From an uncultured Sphingomonadaceae bacterium (GTDB lineage: Bacteria; Pseudomonadota; Alphaproteobacteria; Sphingomonadales; Sphingomonadaceae): a DNA stretch of 64,000 nucleotides. The position numbers and the translations under genes were made by a program. The notes beneath the pieces were generated by a model. The model made no database searches and was not told the DNA's origin. It was given only the letters and a program-made list of their open reading frames with translations. The DNA is taken from positions 930,001 through 994,000 of the forward strand of contig CANMGU010000001.1 in NCBI GenBank assembly GCA_947497455.1, read 5' to 3'. Below, piece by piece: positions 36,757-45,653 of this stretch; the first letter of the stretch is position 1; every line of letters begins with the position of its first letter.

Positions 36757-38196
36757 GTGACATCACCAGCCAGCGGTGACACCGCATTCTTCGGTCATCC
36801 CAAGGGCCTCGGCTATCTAGCAGGCACTGAGGGGTGGGAACGCTTTTCATTCTACGGAATGCAGGCGCTGCTGATGCTTTACATCACCAAACACCTGTTA
36901 ACGCCGGAAGTTGCTCCAAGTGTGATCAGTTTGGCATCGTTCCGGAAAATGGTGTCCGCGCTATTCGGGCCGATGACCGACTTCGCTTTTGCGGTGCAGA
37001 TTTTCGGACTCTATGGCGGCTTCATACTCGTCACACCGCTCATCGGCGCGTGGCTTGGTGACCGGGTCTATGGGCGGACCCGCATGGTGACAATCGGAGT
37101 GCTGTTGATGGCGGCCGGCCATTTTGCGATGGCAAGTGAAGCGACTTTCCTTTTAGCGCTGCTTTTGCTCATTCTTGGTGGAGGCTGCATTACGGGCAAT
37201 ATGAAGCCGCAAATCAGTGGTCTTTATGCACCAGAAGATAGCCGCAGGACCCGCGCTTTCGTGATATATCAGATCGCGATTAATCTGGGGGCCCTGGTTG
37301 CGCCGCTCATTATCGGAACGCTCGGTGAAAAGATCGGATTTCACTGGGGATTTGGCGCGGCCGGTATTGGCATGTTGGTGGGTTTGTTGGTCTACCTGGC
37401 CGGTCGGCGGCACATACCGCCAGATGTGGGCACCGAGCGAGAGGCAGTCCCGCCACTAACGCGCGCGCAGTGGATATCCATTGGCACTTTGCTGCTCGTG
37501 CTCTTCCCGGTCGTTTTCGCGACCGCCACAGCAGTTCAAGCATACGGAATCATGATAATCTGGGCTGAAACCGCGGTTGATCGAGAGATTTTCGGATTTG
37601 AAATGCCGGTTTCCTGGATATTCACTATCGAAGCTATCATGACCATTGCATGGTTATTCCTTTGCAATCGTCTGTGGGCGCGCTGGAAACGCCAAGGACG
37701 AGAACCGAATGATCTGACCAAACATGGTTTCGGAAATGCGCTGGTCGTACTCAGCTTCCTGATCATCGCGGCGCTGGCAACAATGCCGAAAGTTCCGCTG
37801 CTCGGATGGTTTGGATTTTACGTCGTCTTGACATTTTCATTTTCGTGGTATGGGCCGCCAGTGCTTTCACTCATTTCGCGCTTTGCTCCACCTTCGGTTA
37901 ACGGGGTCATGTTGTCCATGTACAGCTTTGCAGCAGCACTTGGCTTCTTTTTAGTCGGCTATATGGGCCGCTTTTACGAACCGCTTGGTCCGCCTCTCTT
38001 TTTCTTGGTGAACGCCATGCTACCCGTCGGCGGAGCACTGATGTTGTTCCTGTTCAACCGCCCGATCATGCGCTTGTTGGAAACCGCAGAGCGAGAGCAG
38101 CTGGCCAATGCCGGTGGCGCTGCACCAGACACCGATACGATGCCAATTCCTTCCTCTGCCATGCACGCAGGTTCGCTTGACAATGAGCCTTTTTGA
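36757..38196 (+). CDS. POT/PTR-family proton-coupled peptide transporter
   Basis: The 479-residue membrane protein begins with FGHPKGLGYLAGTEGWERFSFYGMQALL, which contains the POT-family ExxERFxYY-like motif in the first helix. Later helices (GLYGGFILVTPLIGAWLGDR, GNMKPQISGLY, GFHWGFGAAGIGMLVG) are typical, and 12-14 helices are expected. It should import di- or tripeptides with protons. The start is GTG 36757 with no ribosome site, and a small hairpin overlaps it. It converges with a TetR gene across a long inverted repeat. Confidence 0.88.
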   Translation: MTSPASGDTAFFGHPKGLGYLAGTEGWERFSFYGMQALLMLYITKHLLTPEVAPSVISLASFRKMVSALFGPMTDFAFAVQIFGLYGGFILVTPLIGAWLGDRVYGRTRMVTIGVLLMAAGHFAMASEATFLLALLLLILGGGCITGNMKPQISGLYAPEDSRRTRAFVIYQIAINLGALVAPLIIGTLGEKIGFHWGFGAAGIGMLVGLLVYLAGRRHIPPDVGTEREAVPPLTRAQWISIGTLLLVLFPVVFATATAVQAYGIMIIWAETAVDREIFGFEMPVSWIFTIEAIMTIAWLFLCNRLWARWKRQGREPNDLTKHGFGNALVVLSFLIIAALATMPKVPLLGWFGFYVVLTFSFSWYGPPVLSLISRFAPPSVNGVMLSMYSFAAALGFFLVGYMGRFYEPLGPPLFFLVNAMLPVGGALMLFLFNRPIMRLLETAEREQLANAGGAAPDTDTMPIPSSAMHAGSLDNEPF

Positions 38197-38283
38197 GCAT
38201 TTCAACGAGCGTAGGGTTCTGGACAGCCTATAGAGTTGGTTGTTTCACCGCAGTTAGGGCGTTATTCGATCCAAAGCTCTTGC

Positions 38284-38326
38284 ATTCCTAGTGTCCGCTT
38301 TTGCGCCCATAGCGGACACTAGGAAT
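38284..38326. repeat. Long inverted repeat (repeat family copy 1), likely bidirectional terminator
   Basis: Perfect 16-bp arms ATTCCTAGTGTCCGCT (38284-38299) and its complement (38311-38326) enclose TTTGCGCCCAT. It lies between convergent genes. A near-identical copy is at 43384-43422. Confidence 0.8.
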
Positions 38327-38347
38327 TCTTAAAAATATCGCTCGAAA

Positions 38348-38986
38348 TTAACTTCTAGTGCCCAGCAGCGCTTTAACCGAAGTAATGATTGGACTCATAT
38401 CATCCAGTGAGGGATGATAGAAGGAGACTGTGTTTATTGCGCCTGCCGTGATGGCCATTAACAGATCACCGGTTATGGCAATGTCAGTATCTTTTGGTAG
38501 ATCGCCGCAATCTATTCCTTCTACTACCAACGCGCGAAATACCTTTGCAGAATCCTCACGTAGATCACGGATTTCTTGAAACTTTTCTGGCTCCTGCTGC
38601 AACCGGTTTATCACAACAACCCCAATCATCGGAAAGCCCGAGGAGTTTCCTTGCAAGGGCGTAACGGCGTCCAGCAATCTGTTAAATTTGTCCTTCCACG
38701 AACCGGATCCAGCAACTGCCTCATTTATGGCTTGATTGTAGGTTCGAATGCGATTTGTCACTGTTGCCTCAAACAGATCATCCTTCGAATCGAAATAATT
38801 ATAGATGGCCGCACCGGTTACTCCTGCGGATTTAGCGACTTTTGCCATACTCACATCTGAGTAGGCCTGCTGATTGAAGTGCTTCTCGGCCGCCTTCAGC
38901 AGGCGCTCACGCGTCGCTTTTGCGCTGCTTCCAAATGGACGCCCTCTTTTTACAGATGGCGCTGAATTATCCGGACTTGTTGTCAT
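38348..38986 (-). CDS. TetR-family transcriptional regulator
   Basis: The 212-residue protein has a basic leader (RGRPFGSSAKATRERLLKAA) and a TetR helix-turn-helix (SDVSMAKVAKSAGVTGAAIYNYFDSKDDLF), with a C-terminal domain resembling TetR_C_33. It is likely to control the neighbouring DUF3604 and TonB-receptor genes. The ATG at 38986 (MTTSPDN) is taken; a further ATG at 39025 has no ribosome site. It lies downstream of the DUF3604 gene on the same strand, with 64 bp between. Confidence 0.9.
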   Translation of the reverse strand: MTTSPDNSAPSVKRGRPFGSSAKATRERLLKAAEKHFNQQAYSDVSMAKVAKSAGVTGAAIYNYFDSKDDLFEATVTNRIRTYNQAINEAVAGSGSWKDKFNRLLDAVTPLQGNSSGFPMIGVVVINRLQQEPEKFQEIRDLREDSAKVFRALVVEGIDCGDLPKDTDIAITGDLLMAITAGAINTVSFYHPSLDDMSPIITSVKALLGTRS

Positions 38987-39050
38987 TAGGTTACCGTTCG
39001 CAATTATGACTGCATTGGTCAACATGGACTGCAGGTAAGCGCAAAAAACG

Positions 39051-40937
39051 CTATAACGGTTGGTACCAAATAGGCGAGCTATAGGCGCGTTGCTGCGTAA
39101 TCAATTCTGCATTCTTTGGCGGCTTCACCTTGAACTGTACTGCATCATAGAGCGTCCAACGCGGGGTCGGAATCTCTAATACCCGGACATAGTAAAATGC
39201 GGCCACATTAGGATTAAAGTCCGGGTCCACCCACATGGTTGAAAGAAATGCTTCGCCAATATCATTGGTATAGGTCGCATCATTCATATTGACCGTATTA
39301 CCGACGGCAGGAATTTTGCCCGTAACTGGGTCAATTTTGCGGTCACCCGAGAAGACAACCTCGTAGATTTTCTCATGCAGTTTGCCATCTTTGCTACGCC
39401 AGCCCTTGATGACTTGGGCGCGATCAAGATTCGCACCATTGGGGTCTTTTAAGGCCGTCACCATAAAACGCGGCGCATTACCGCTGCCCGTCAACATACC
39501 GCCCATTGGGACGCCTTTGGCATAGCCGATGCGGGCATAATCGGATTGCTCCATATCAGACGCCTGATAGTCCCATCCCCCGAAAAAGCGGACGGCCATG
39601 CGGGGGCCTGTCGTCGCATAAACCTCTTTGCGTTTGAATGCCGCGAATAGCTCTTCTCTTGTGTTCGCTTTCGCCCAAGCGCCGATATAGCCAGAGCTTG
39701 TCAGCCGCCAGTTTTCCCAGAGACGTCCGCCCATTTTGCTATTGATGCGTTCTTTACTCGGTTCGGATTCTACAAATTTGCCCCAAAAATTATTGTCATC
39801 CGACGTCGCAAGGCCAGTATGGGCATCGGTGCTTCCGATCAGGCCATATTGATAGGGATTGACGCCAAACCGTTCTTGAAGGTCGAGACCTTGTTTCAGA
39901 CCTTCGCGCGCATATTCGCCGCCAAGCCATTTGCGTAACGTTGCCGGGTCGGTTGGTTTAGCCACCATTGATATGTTGTTTTCATCCCAGCTTTCGAAAT
40001 CCGCAAATTCGTCGGTGGGCGATAGCAGGGGATGGGATTCTCCATCGCCTTTTACCTGGGTTGTTTCATAAAGCGGTTCCCAGCGCGCGCGTAGATTGAC
40101 ATATTCCTGATTAAACGGAGTGCCGTCGCTTTGTACGTCGCCGAACATGTTGCCGTTCGATATGTTGCCATTATGGGCAATGGCCATCACTTCGCCGCCG
40201 GTTTGTTCTTCATAGCCAGCCAGGTATCGCCATAAATCCATTGGATTGTTGCTGTCCGCTGCCGAAAACGGGAGGGTTTGCAACGTCTTGTCTTTGTCAT
40301 CCTTAAAAACAACAACGCGGTGCTGATTGCCACCACCGGGCATGGAGGTCCATTCATAGCCTGCGAACGTCGTAAATTTACCGGGCTTATTGTGGCGTTC
40401 GGCTGCCTCCACAAGCTCGGACCAAATTGTTCTTCTGAATTTTTCTGGCGGTTGTCGCTTGGCCCTTCCTTCTTGCAGCGACGCGACAACTTCATTCATC
40501 GGTCCTATAGTATCACCAGCCTCGTTCATGGCAGCCCAGGCTTTTCCCAAAGGCGTATCCGCAATATCCGGATTGCCTTTTTCCAAACCAAGAAATACGC
40601 CGGTAAACTCCGCATGATCGGCGACCATCAGGAAATCAAGCGGTTGCTCCAGCTTTGCTCGCTTGCCGCCATGGGCATCAACCTCTTCGCCCTGGGCAAA
40701 GCGATAGGCTTCATCCGGCCCCAGCGTTTTGTTACCAAAATTGTAGCTGTCGAAGGAATAGAGCGTGTGGAGATGCAGGTCTCCCCAATAGACTTGCTCG
40801 GGATATTCGGTCACTGCAACAGAGGCAGCATTTTGGCTTCTCTCTTCTGATTTTTGGGAACAGCCAGAGACCGTCATCGCAACCGCTGCAATGCCCCAAA
40901 GCATAGAATATCCATTGGTTTTCCGAACTCGCATCAT
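39051..40937 (-). CDS. DUF3604 predicted lipoprotein, PHP-like metallohydrolase
   Basis: The 628-residue protein begins with a lipoprotein signal (MLWGIAAVAMTVSGC, then SQKSEE). It then shows PHP-like metal motifs: YWGDLHLHTLYSFDS, MVADHAEFTG, AIAHNGNISNG and GLIGSTDAHTG. DUF3604 proteins are thought to be metal-dependent hydrolases of unknown substrate. It is probably attached to an envelope membrane facing the periplasm. It is divergent from a TonB-dependent receptor, suggesting that it processes the imported compound (inference). A GGGGGA site precedes the tandem ATGs at 40937/40934. Confidence 0.85.
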   Translation of the reverse strand: MMRVRKTNGYSMLWGIAAVAMTVSGCSQKSEERSQNAASVAVTEYPEQVYWGDLHLHTLYSFDSYNFGNKTLGPDEAYRFAQGEEVDAHGGKRAKLEQPLDFLMVADHAEFTGVFLGLEKGNPDIADTPLGKAWAAMNEAGDTIGPMNEVVASLQEGRAKRQPPEKFRRTIWSELVEAAERHNKPGKFTTFAGYEWTSMPGGGNQHRVVVFKDDKDKTLQTLPFSAADSNNPMDLWRYLAGYEEQTGGEVMAIAHNGNISNGNMFGDVQSDGTPFNQEYVNLRARWEPLYETTQVKGDGESHPLLSPTDEFADFESWDENNISMVAKPTDPATLRKWLGGEYAREGLKQGLDLQERFGVNPYQYGLIGSTDAHTGLATSDDNNFWGKFVESEPSKERINSKMGGRLWENWRLTSSGYIGAWAKANTREELFAAFKRKEVYATTGPRMAVRFFGGWDYQASDMEQSDYARIGYAKGVPMGGMLTGSGNAPRFMVTALKDPNGANLDRAQVIKGWRSKDGKLHEKIYEVVFSGDRKIDPVTGKIPAVGNTVNMNDATYTNDIGEAFLSTMWVDPDFNPNVAAFYYVRVLEIPTPRWTLYDAVQFKVKPPKNAELITQQRAYSSPIWYQPL

Positions 40938-41015
40938 TCCCCCTTGCTGCTTTCCATCGATAGCCGTTTTCGCGCCCTATCTCGGCCCTGTCAGTTTTGA
41001 CCGTAGGCTCAATAT

Positions 41016-41050
41016 TTAAATAAATATATGTTCATTTAATAAATAGAACA
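41016..41050. promoter_or_regulatory. AT-rich divergent promoter region with weak inverted repeat
   Basis: In the 151-bp gap between the DUF3604 and receptor genes, an A/T-rich block is followed by TGTTC (41029-41033) and GAACA (41046-41050) with 12 bases between. It could be a TetR operator, but the arms are short. Confidence 0.35.
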
Positions 41051-41088
41051 CGGCCAAAATCAATAGGCCGACATTGGGGAGGAATATA

Positions 41089-43326
41089 ATGGGTACATCG
41101 CGTGCGACGTTTAAACGGTATTTGGCATATGGTACGGCTTTGAGCTTGATGGGCAGTTTTGCTGCACCAGCGATGGCGCAAGCTGATGACACATCACAAA
41201 GAATAAGCTCCGGTAACGAAGATATTGTGGTGACGGCCCGCAAGAAAACCGAACGGCTGCAAGAAGCGCCGGTAGCGGTCACTGCTCTTGGCGGTGAACG
41301 TTTGGAGCGGATCAACGCCACCGACCTTTCCGACCTGAGCGGCCGAGCACCCAATGTGACCATCAACACCATCGGTAACTTTGGTAGTTCGGTATCGGTT
41401 TTTATTCGCGGTATCGGCAATGGTGATCCCGACTCTACCGTTGACCCTTCTGTCGGCATCTATGTCGATGGTGTCTATATTCCGCGGACGGCAAACAGCT
41501 CGCTTGACCTTTTCGATGTTGAGCAAGTTGAAATTTTACGCGGTCCGCAAGGCACTTTGTTTGGCCGGAATACGACGGGTGGCGCAGTCAATTACCGCAC
41601 CAAACGTCCAACGGGTGAATTTGGCCTTCGCGGGGCGGTCACGCTTGGCGACTATGGACAAAGAGACATCAGGTTTGCAGCTGAGGCTCCGCTGATCGAG
41701 GATGTATTGGCCTTTAAGGTCGCCGCTTTCTCTCAGCATCTGGATGGCTTTTATACAAACACCTTTTCCGGCATCCCTGGAAGGCGCAGTTCGACTTCTG
41801 CTGGTGAAAGCAACACATTTACGTTTCGGCCCTCTCTGCTCTTTACGCCCACCGATAATTTCGAATTGACGATTATCGGCGAATATAGCCGGGAGCGCAG
41901 TGAAAATCTGCCGTCGATCAATGTTTCGCCGCCCAATAATCTGCTTCAGATATTTTATGATGTGCCGTCTTTCGGACGGGATGAAGAAGTCCGATCCTTC
42001 GCCTTTAACGTTCCGGGACGAAGCGATATTGATGTCTGGGGTGTGACGGCCGAAGCAAATTGGCAAATTGGTCCGGGCACTTTGACTTCGGTCTCCAACT
42101 ATCGCGAGACTACCAAAGATATCAACAATAACGATACGGATGGAACGACTGCAGGGTTTTTTGAAACCTTGCGTGATCAACCCCATGAGCAATATTCCAG
42201 CGAGCTGAGATATAATGCTGACGTCACAGATGATCTGAATATCATCGCCGGCTTATATTATTTCCGGCAGAAATATTTCTTGCGCAGGGATACTTTCCTC
42301 AACGTAACAAATGGTCCCGTCACAGCGCGCAACAACGCAATTACCGGTCAAACACATAGGAATTTCGCAATCTTCGGGCAGGCGGAATATAACATAACGC
42401 CGGAACTTCGGGTGTCACTGGGTGGTCGCTATACTACCGAGAAGAAGGACTTCTTCGCCACATTATTCACGCCATTTCCAAATCTTGGCCCTGTATTTGA
42501 ACTGGATGAAAAATGGTCCAACTTTGGCCCGGCGGTCGGCGTTGATTATCAGGCAAGTGACGACATCTTGTTCTACGCAAAATATTCAAAAGGCTTCAAA
42601 AGCGGCGGCTTTAATGGACGTGGCGGTACACCCGGCGCTTTGGGGCCGTTTGATGAGGAAAGCGTTGATGCCTTTGAAGGCGGCATGAAAGCAGACTGGT
42701 TTGACAATCGTCTTCGGACAAATGTAGCGGTCTATTACAACAAATATAAAGATCTGCAGCGTACGGTTATCAGAACCCTTCAAGGCCAAATCGGTGGAAA
42801 CAATCAAGAAACTGTGACGGACAATGCCGCTAGTGCGACCGTTAAGGGCATTGAACTAGAGGTATCTGCTGTTCCCATCAACGGCTTAAACCTTGATTTC
42901 GCGGTTGGGTATAACAACGCCAGCTATGATGAGTATCAAGCAGATTTGAACGGCGATACGGTTATCACCGACAATTCAGATTTAGAAATATCAAGAGCCC
43001 CAAAATGGACATTGGGCGGCGGGATTAGCTATGCGGCAAATCTGGGTGATGCTGGACTGCTCACCTTCCGCGGCGACTGGACGCATGTGGGTAAGCAAAA
43101 CTTGCTGGTCACCGGCGCATTGGATGGTCGCATTCCGTCTTATGACGTAATCGATGCCAGCATAAAATGGGACGTGCCTGGCGACCAATTCTATGTGTCG
43201 GTCTTTGTTAAAAACCTGAACAAGGAGTTATACGAAGTCTCCTACACGCCTGTTGGCACCCTCTTTGCTTTCCACAACATCAGCCCGCCGCGCCGTTGGG
43301 GCATCACATTGGGCTTTGAAATGTAA
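41089..43326 (+). CDS. TonB-dependent outer-membrane receptor
   Basis: The 745-residue receptor has a signal peptide (ALSLMGSFAAPAMA), the TonB box NEDIVVTARKK at 43-53, a plug domain (GVYIPRTANSSLDLFDVEQVEILRG within 115-145, then GPQGTLFGRNTTGGAVN) and a C-terminal barrel ending in GWITLGFEM-like strands closing on an aromatic-rich end (RRWGITLGFEM). The substrate is unknown; sphingomonads use such receptors for plant, lignin or siderophore compounds. The start has GGGGAGGAA upstream. It is followed by a strong terminator and a repeat. Confidence 0.92.
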   Translation: MGTSRATFKRYLAYGTALSLMGSFAAPAMAQADDTSQRISSGNEDIVVTARKKTERLQEAPVAVTALGGERLERINATDLSDLSGRAPNVTINTIGNFGSSVSVFIRGIGNGDPDSTVDPSVGIYVDGVYIPRTANSSLDLFDVEQVEILRGPQGTLFGRNTTGGAVNYRTKRPTGEFGLRGAVTLGDYGQRDIRFAAEAPLIEDVLAFKVAAFSQHLDGFYTNTFSGIPGRRSSTSAGESNTFTFRPSLLFTPTDNFELTIIGEYSRERSENLPSINVSPPNNLLQIFYDVPSFGRDEEVRSFAFNVPGRSDIDVWGVTAEANWQIGPGTLTSVSNYRETTKDINNNDTDGTTAGFFETLRDQPHEQYSSELRYNADVTDDLNIIAGLYYFRQKYFLRRDTFLNVTNGPVTARNNAITGQTHRNFAIFGQAEYNITPELRVSLGGRYTTEKKDFFATLFTPFPNLGPVFELDEKWSNFGPAVGVDYQASDDILFYAKYSKGFKSGGFNGRGGTPGALGPFDEESVDAFEGGMKADWFDNRLRTNVAVYYNKYKDLQRTVIRTLQGQIGGNNQETVTDNAASATVKGIELEVSAVPINGLNLDFAVGYNNASYDEYQADLNGDTVITDNSDLEISRAPKWTLGGGISYAANLGDAGLLTFRGDWTHVGKQNLLVTGALDGRIPSYDVIDASIKWDVPGDQFYVSVFVKNLNKELYEVSYTPVGTLFAFHNISPPRRWGITLGFEM

Positions 43327-43345
43327 ACCGAGCTTTCGCGCGAAG

Positions 43346-43379
43346 AAAAAAGGGGCGTACTCCCAGCGCCCCTTTTTTT
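43346..43379. terminator. Strong bidirectional rho-independent terminator
   Basis: GGGGCG (43352-43357) pairs with CGCCCC (43367-43372) across a 9-nt loop. It is flanked by A6 on the left and T7 on the right, so it can act on both strands between the convergent receptor and DUF2461 genes. Confidence 0.92.
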
Positions 43380-43383
43380 GTGC

Positions 43384-43422
43384 ATTCCTAATGTCCGCTT
43401 TTGCGCCCTAAGCGGACGCTAA
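43384..43422. repeat. Inverted repeat, repeat family copy 2
   Basis: TGCATTCCTAATGTCCGC followed by TTTTGCGCCCTA and AGCGGACGCTA matches 38281-38322 at nearly every position; the two copies differ at a handful of sites. Its right arm overlaps the stop codon of the DUF2461 gene (43419-43421). Confidence 0.8.
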
Positions 43423-44075
43423 AACTCGACCTCCAAAGCATCGGCGACAAAGCCCATGAGTGGCGCAACCTTTTCAAATTGCGTCTCGACCGCGTCTTCA
43501 AATCTTGCAGATGTCGCCAGTTTTTCATCGGCGTCCTGGAAACTGAAAAAGCTTTTACGGCGCAGGTCGTTGATCAGCGGGTGGTCGGCATCAAACCCTT
43601 TGGGCGCGCGGACCAGTTGATCGCCGCGCAGATCGATACCCTCGATGGCTTCTTCCCAGCGGGCCGGTTTGTCGACAATACGCTGACGAATATTGCGCAG
43701 CGCTTCGCCTTGTGGTCCCCAGACACCGCCGCCGAAAAAAACTTCGCCAGGGCCAAGATGAACATAAAAGCCTGGTGCATGGGCATCTTTGCCCGCTGCA
43801 TGGCGGAACTGGCATCCGACATGAGTTTTGTAGGGGCTCTTGTCTTTCGAAAATCGCGTGTCGCGATAAATGCGAAAGCGACTGCCGCCATTGGGGCGGG
43901 GATCAACCGTTATATGCGGGCTGATGGCGGCGACGCGGGGTGCCATGTTGATGATGAAATCAGTCACGGGATCGACAACTTCTGCTTCGTAGCGCTTCTT
44001 CTGCGCCTTGAACCATTCGCGGTCATTATTCTGTTCCAGTTCTCGCAGAAAGTCGAAAAGTTCCGGGCCAATCAT
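43419..44075 (-). CDS. DUF2461 family protein
   Basis: The 218-residue protein matches DUF2461 (TIGR02453): LFDFLRELEQNNDREWF at the start, GGSRFRIYRDTRFSKDKSPYKTHV, PGFYVHLGPGEVFFGGGVWGP and a lysine/phenylalanine-rich end. No function is known. The start at 44075 is fixed by GGGAGACTGCG upstream; the frame goes on to 44126 without support. The last codons lie within a dispersed repeat. Confidence 0.88.
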   Translation of the reverse strand: MIGPELFDFLRELEQNNDREWFKAQKKRYEAEVVDPVTDFIINMAPRVAAISPHITVDPRPNGGSRFRIYRDTRFSKDKSPYKTHVGCQFRHAAGKDAHAPGFYVHLGPGEVFFGGGVWGPQGEALRNIRQRIVDKPARWEEAIEGIDLRGDQLVRAPKGFDADHPLINDLRRKSFFSFQDADEKLATSARFEDAVETQFEKVAPLMGFVADALEVEF

Positions 44076-44170
44076 CGCAGTCTCCCAAAAGAGGCAGAAC
44101 TTGTCAGTCTTATGTAGGGGAGTCAATTGAGGCCGCTGGCTGATTGTCGCGGGACGGAGCGCTCGTTCTT

Positions 44171-44857
44171 CTAACGCGATACCCGACGCAGGTCGCTATG
44201 CGTTCGCGTTACATTATCGTCGAAACTCTTGCCAAGGGCGGAGCCTGCAATAGCAATTTTTGAGCTCTTCACATAGGTCCGCCCATCCGGCGCTCTGGCG
44301 CAACTGGTCTTTAGCTTAAACTTGCTGATGCGGGCAAAGATGGCTGGTTTGAAAGATTTCGGTGCGCTCAGGCTGTAGGTTAGAATTGCCGGTCGTTTCT
44401 TGTCGACTGTAACGCGTCCAGTGAGATGTTTGACAAATTTTTTGCTGGCCTTTTCTTCGGGATCCGGCAGCGGTTTGAACGCATAAGTCGCCGTGGTAGC
44501 GGTTTGACTGATAAGCCGTGCGTTGGCCGGAATGCTTTTGGCCATCTCGCTGCACCAGAAGCCTTTATAGCGATTATTTTCGATTTCCTTGACGGCTTTT
44601 TTGAATTCTTTGGTCCAGGTCGATTTTGCCGGTCTTGAAACTTTGACCCGCTGCCCAACAGGTCGACTGGGATTGATCCGTCCGGCCGCGTTGATCTCGC
44701 TTGTGACATAGCTGATAGCATAGGAATAGGTCGGACCATTTTCGGTCACAGCAAGCGCGCGTTTTAGCGGTGTTTGTGCCAGTGCGGGGGGCATTATGGA
44801 TAAACTGGATGAAATCAGCGCAAGATGAAGGGGCAGGGCGCGGAGAGAGAATATCAT
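44171..44857 (-). CDS. Secreted protein of unknown function
   Basis: The 228-residue protein has a signal peptide (LRALPLHLALISSSLSIMPPALA) and a basic mature part with two cysteines (FWCSEMA and TSCARAP), perhaps a disulfide. Segments such as TSEINAAGRINPSRPVGQRV and PSFKPAIF-like strands suggest a beta-rich fold. I do not recognise the family. The start at 44857 is chosen for the signal peptide; only a weak GGA precedes it. The TGA-type end lies 95 bp from the DUF2461 start, on the same strand as ExbD. Confidence 0.65.
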   Translation of the reverse strand: MIFSLRALPLHLALISSSLSIMPPALAQTPLKRALAVTENGPTYSYAISYVTSEINAAGRINPSRPVGQRVKVSRPAKSTWTKEFKKAVKEIENNRYKGFWCSEMAKSIPANARLISQTATTATYAFKPLPDPEEKASKKFVKHLTGRVTVDKKRPAILTYSLSAPKSFKPAIFARISKFKLKTSCARAPDGRTYVKSSKIAIAGSALGKSFDDNVTRTHSDLRRVSR

Positions 44858-44993
44858 TGCAGTTTTTCCAATTTTTGAACTGAAAGATTTGGATCGTCTA
44901 TCCATAGAAACAGGACGATCCTGCAATGTCAAAACCGCAATGCGTTCATCATTGCTTTTCTTGTCCCGCTGGATTTTCAGCCTGGAGCAGGGT

Positions 44994-45449
44994 TCAATTC
45001 AAACTGCCATCCCATTTTTCAAACCTTCGGTTACCGACAAAACCAATGGCTTGAATGCCGGAGCGTTTGACCGTGGCAATGGTATGATCAAATATCTCGT
45101 AACGCGCATTGGCATCGGTTTGCATGTGGAGCTGCGGCTGATCGGGATCCTTGGCCATGGCCACGAGCAGGTTTCTGAGCGTTGCTTCGCTTACGGCTTT
45201 GCCATTCCAAAGGGTCAGACCCGCGTTGTCTATGCGCAATAGATTGATCTTAGGCGGTTCACCTATTCCCGGGTTTGGCGGGGGTAACGCAACCTCAACC
45301 TTATGCGTGGCGATGGGGATGGAAAGCATCAGCATGACGAGGAGGACCAGAAGCACATCAATAAGCGGTGTGATGTTCAGTTGCGCCATGGGCTGGGTGT
45401 CCGATACCCGAATTCCATGTTGACGAAATGTTGGTCGATAGGTTGGCAT
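44994..45449 (-). CDS. ExbD/TolR-family proton-channel subunit
   Basis: The 151-residue protein has a cytoplasmic tail, one transmembrane helix (LIDVLLVLLVMLMLSIPIA) with the proton-carrying Asp at residue 31, and a periplasmic ExbD domain (VEVALPPPNPGIGEPPKIN, ALHMQTDANARYEIFD-like region). It is the stator-associated part of a TonB or Tol motor. No exbB or tonB gene is next to it, so it is an orphan that must pair with distant partners. A secreted protein gene follows downstream. Confidence 0.9.
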   Translation of the reverse strand: MPTYRPTFRQHGIRVSDTQPMAQLNITPLIDVLLVLLVMLMLSIPIATHKVEVALPPPNPGIGEPPKINLLRIDNAGLTLWNGKAVSEATLRNLLVAMAKDPDQPQLHMQTDANARYEIFDHTIATVKRSGIQAIGFVGNRRFEKWDGSLN

Positions 45450-45561
45450 TTTTCTCTCCCCGGTTGTGACGATTTACTCCGTGTAAAAATTGTAATGATA
45501 TAACATTATATGCGAAGCATACAGGATTGTAAACTCATCAGCATATATATCCTGCATGAGG

Positions 45562-45589
45562 AACGGCCCGCCGCAGCGGTCGGGCGTTT
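45562..45589 (+). other. GC-rich hairpin in a divergent intergenic gap
   Basis: AACGGCCCGCCGC folds with GCGGTCGGGCGTT across one base, with a bulge. It lies between the exbD and TylF-like genes. It could be a small-RNA end or a leader structure. Confidence 0.3.
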
Positions 45590-45653
45590 GTCATTCCGCT
45601 AGGTCACAAGGCTCTCAAGGGCATGATAACCAGCGTCAATCGAGGGTTTTAAC

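Noticed and set aside
40905-40920. Sequence ATATCCATTGG resembling the 28628/31985 operator
   Set aside because: It lies inside the DUF3604 coding region and only one arm is complete.
43401-44117. 238-codon + strand frame opposite the DUF2461 gene
   Set aside because: Antisense shadow; the minus-strand frame has the family motifs and a good ribosome site.
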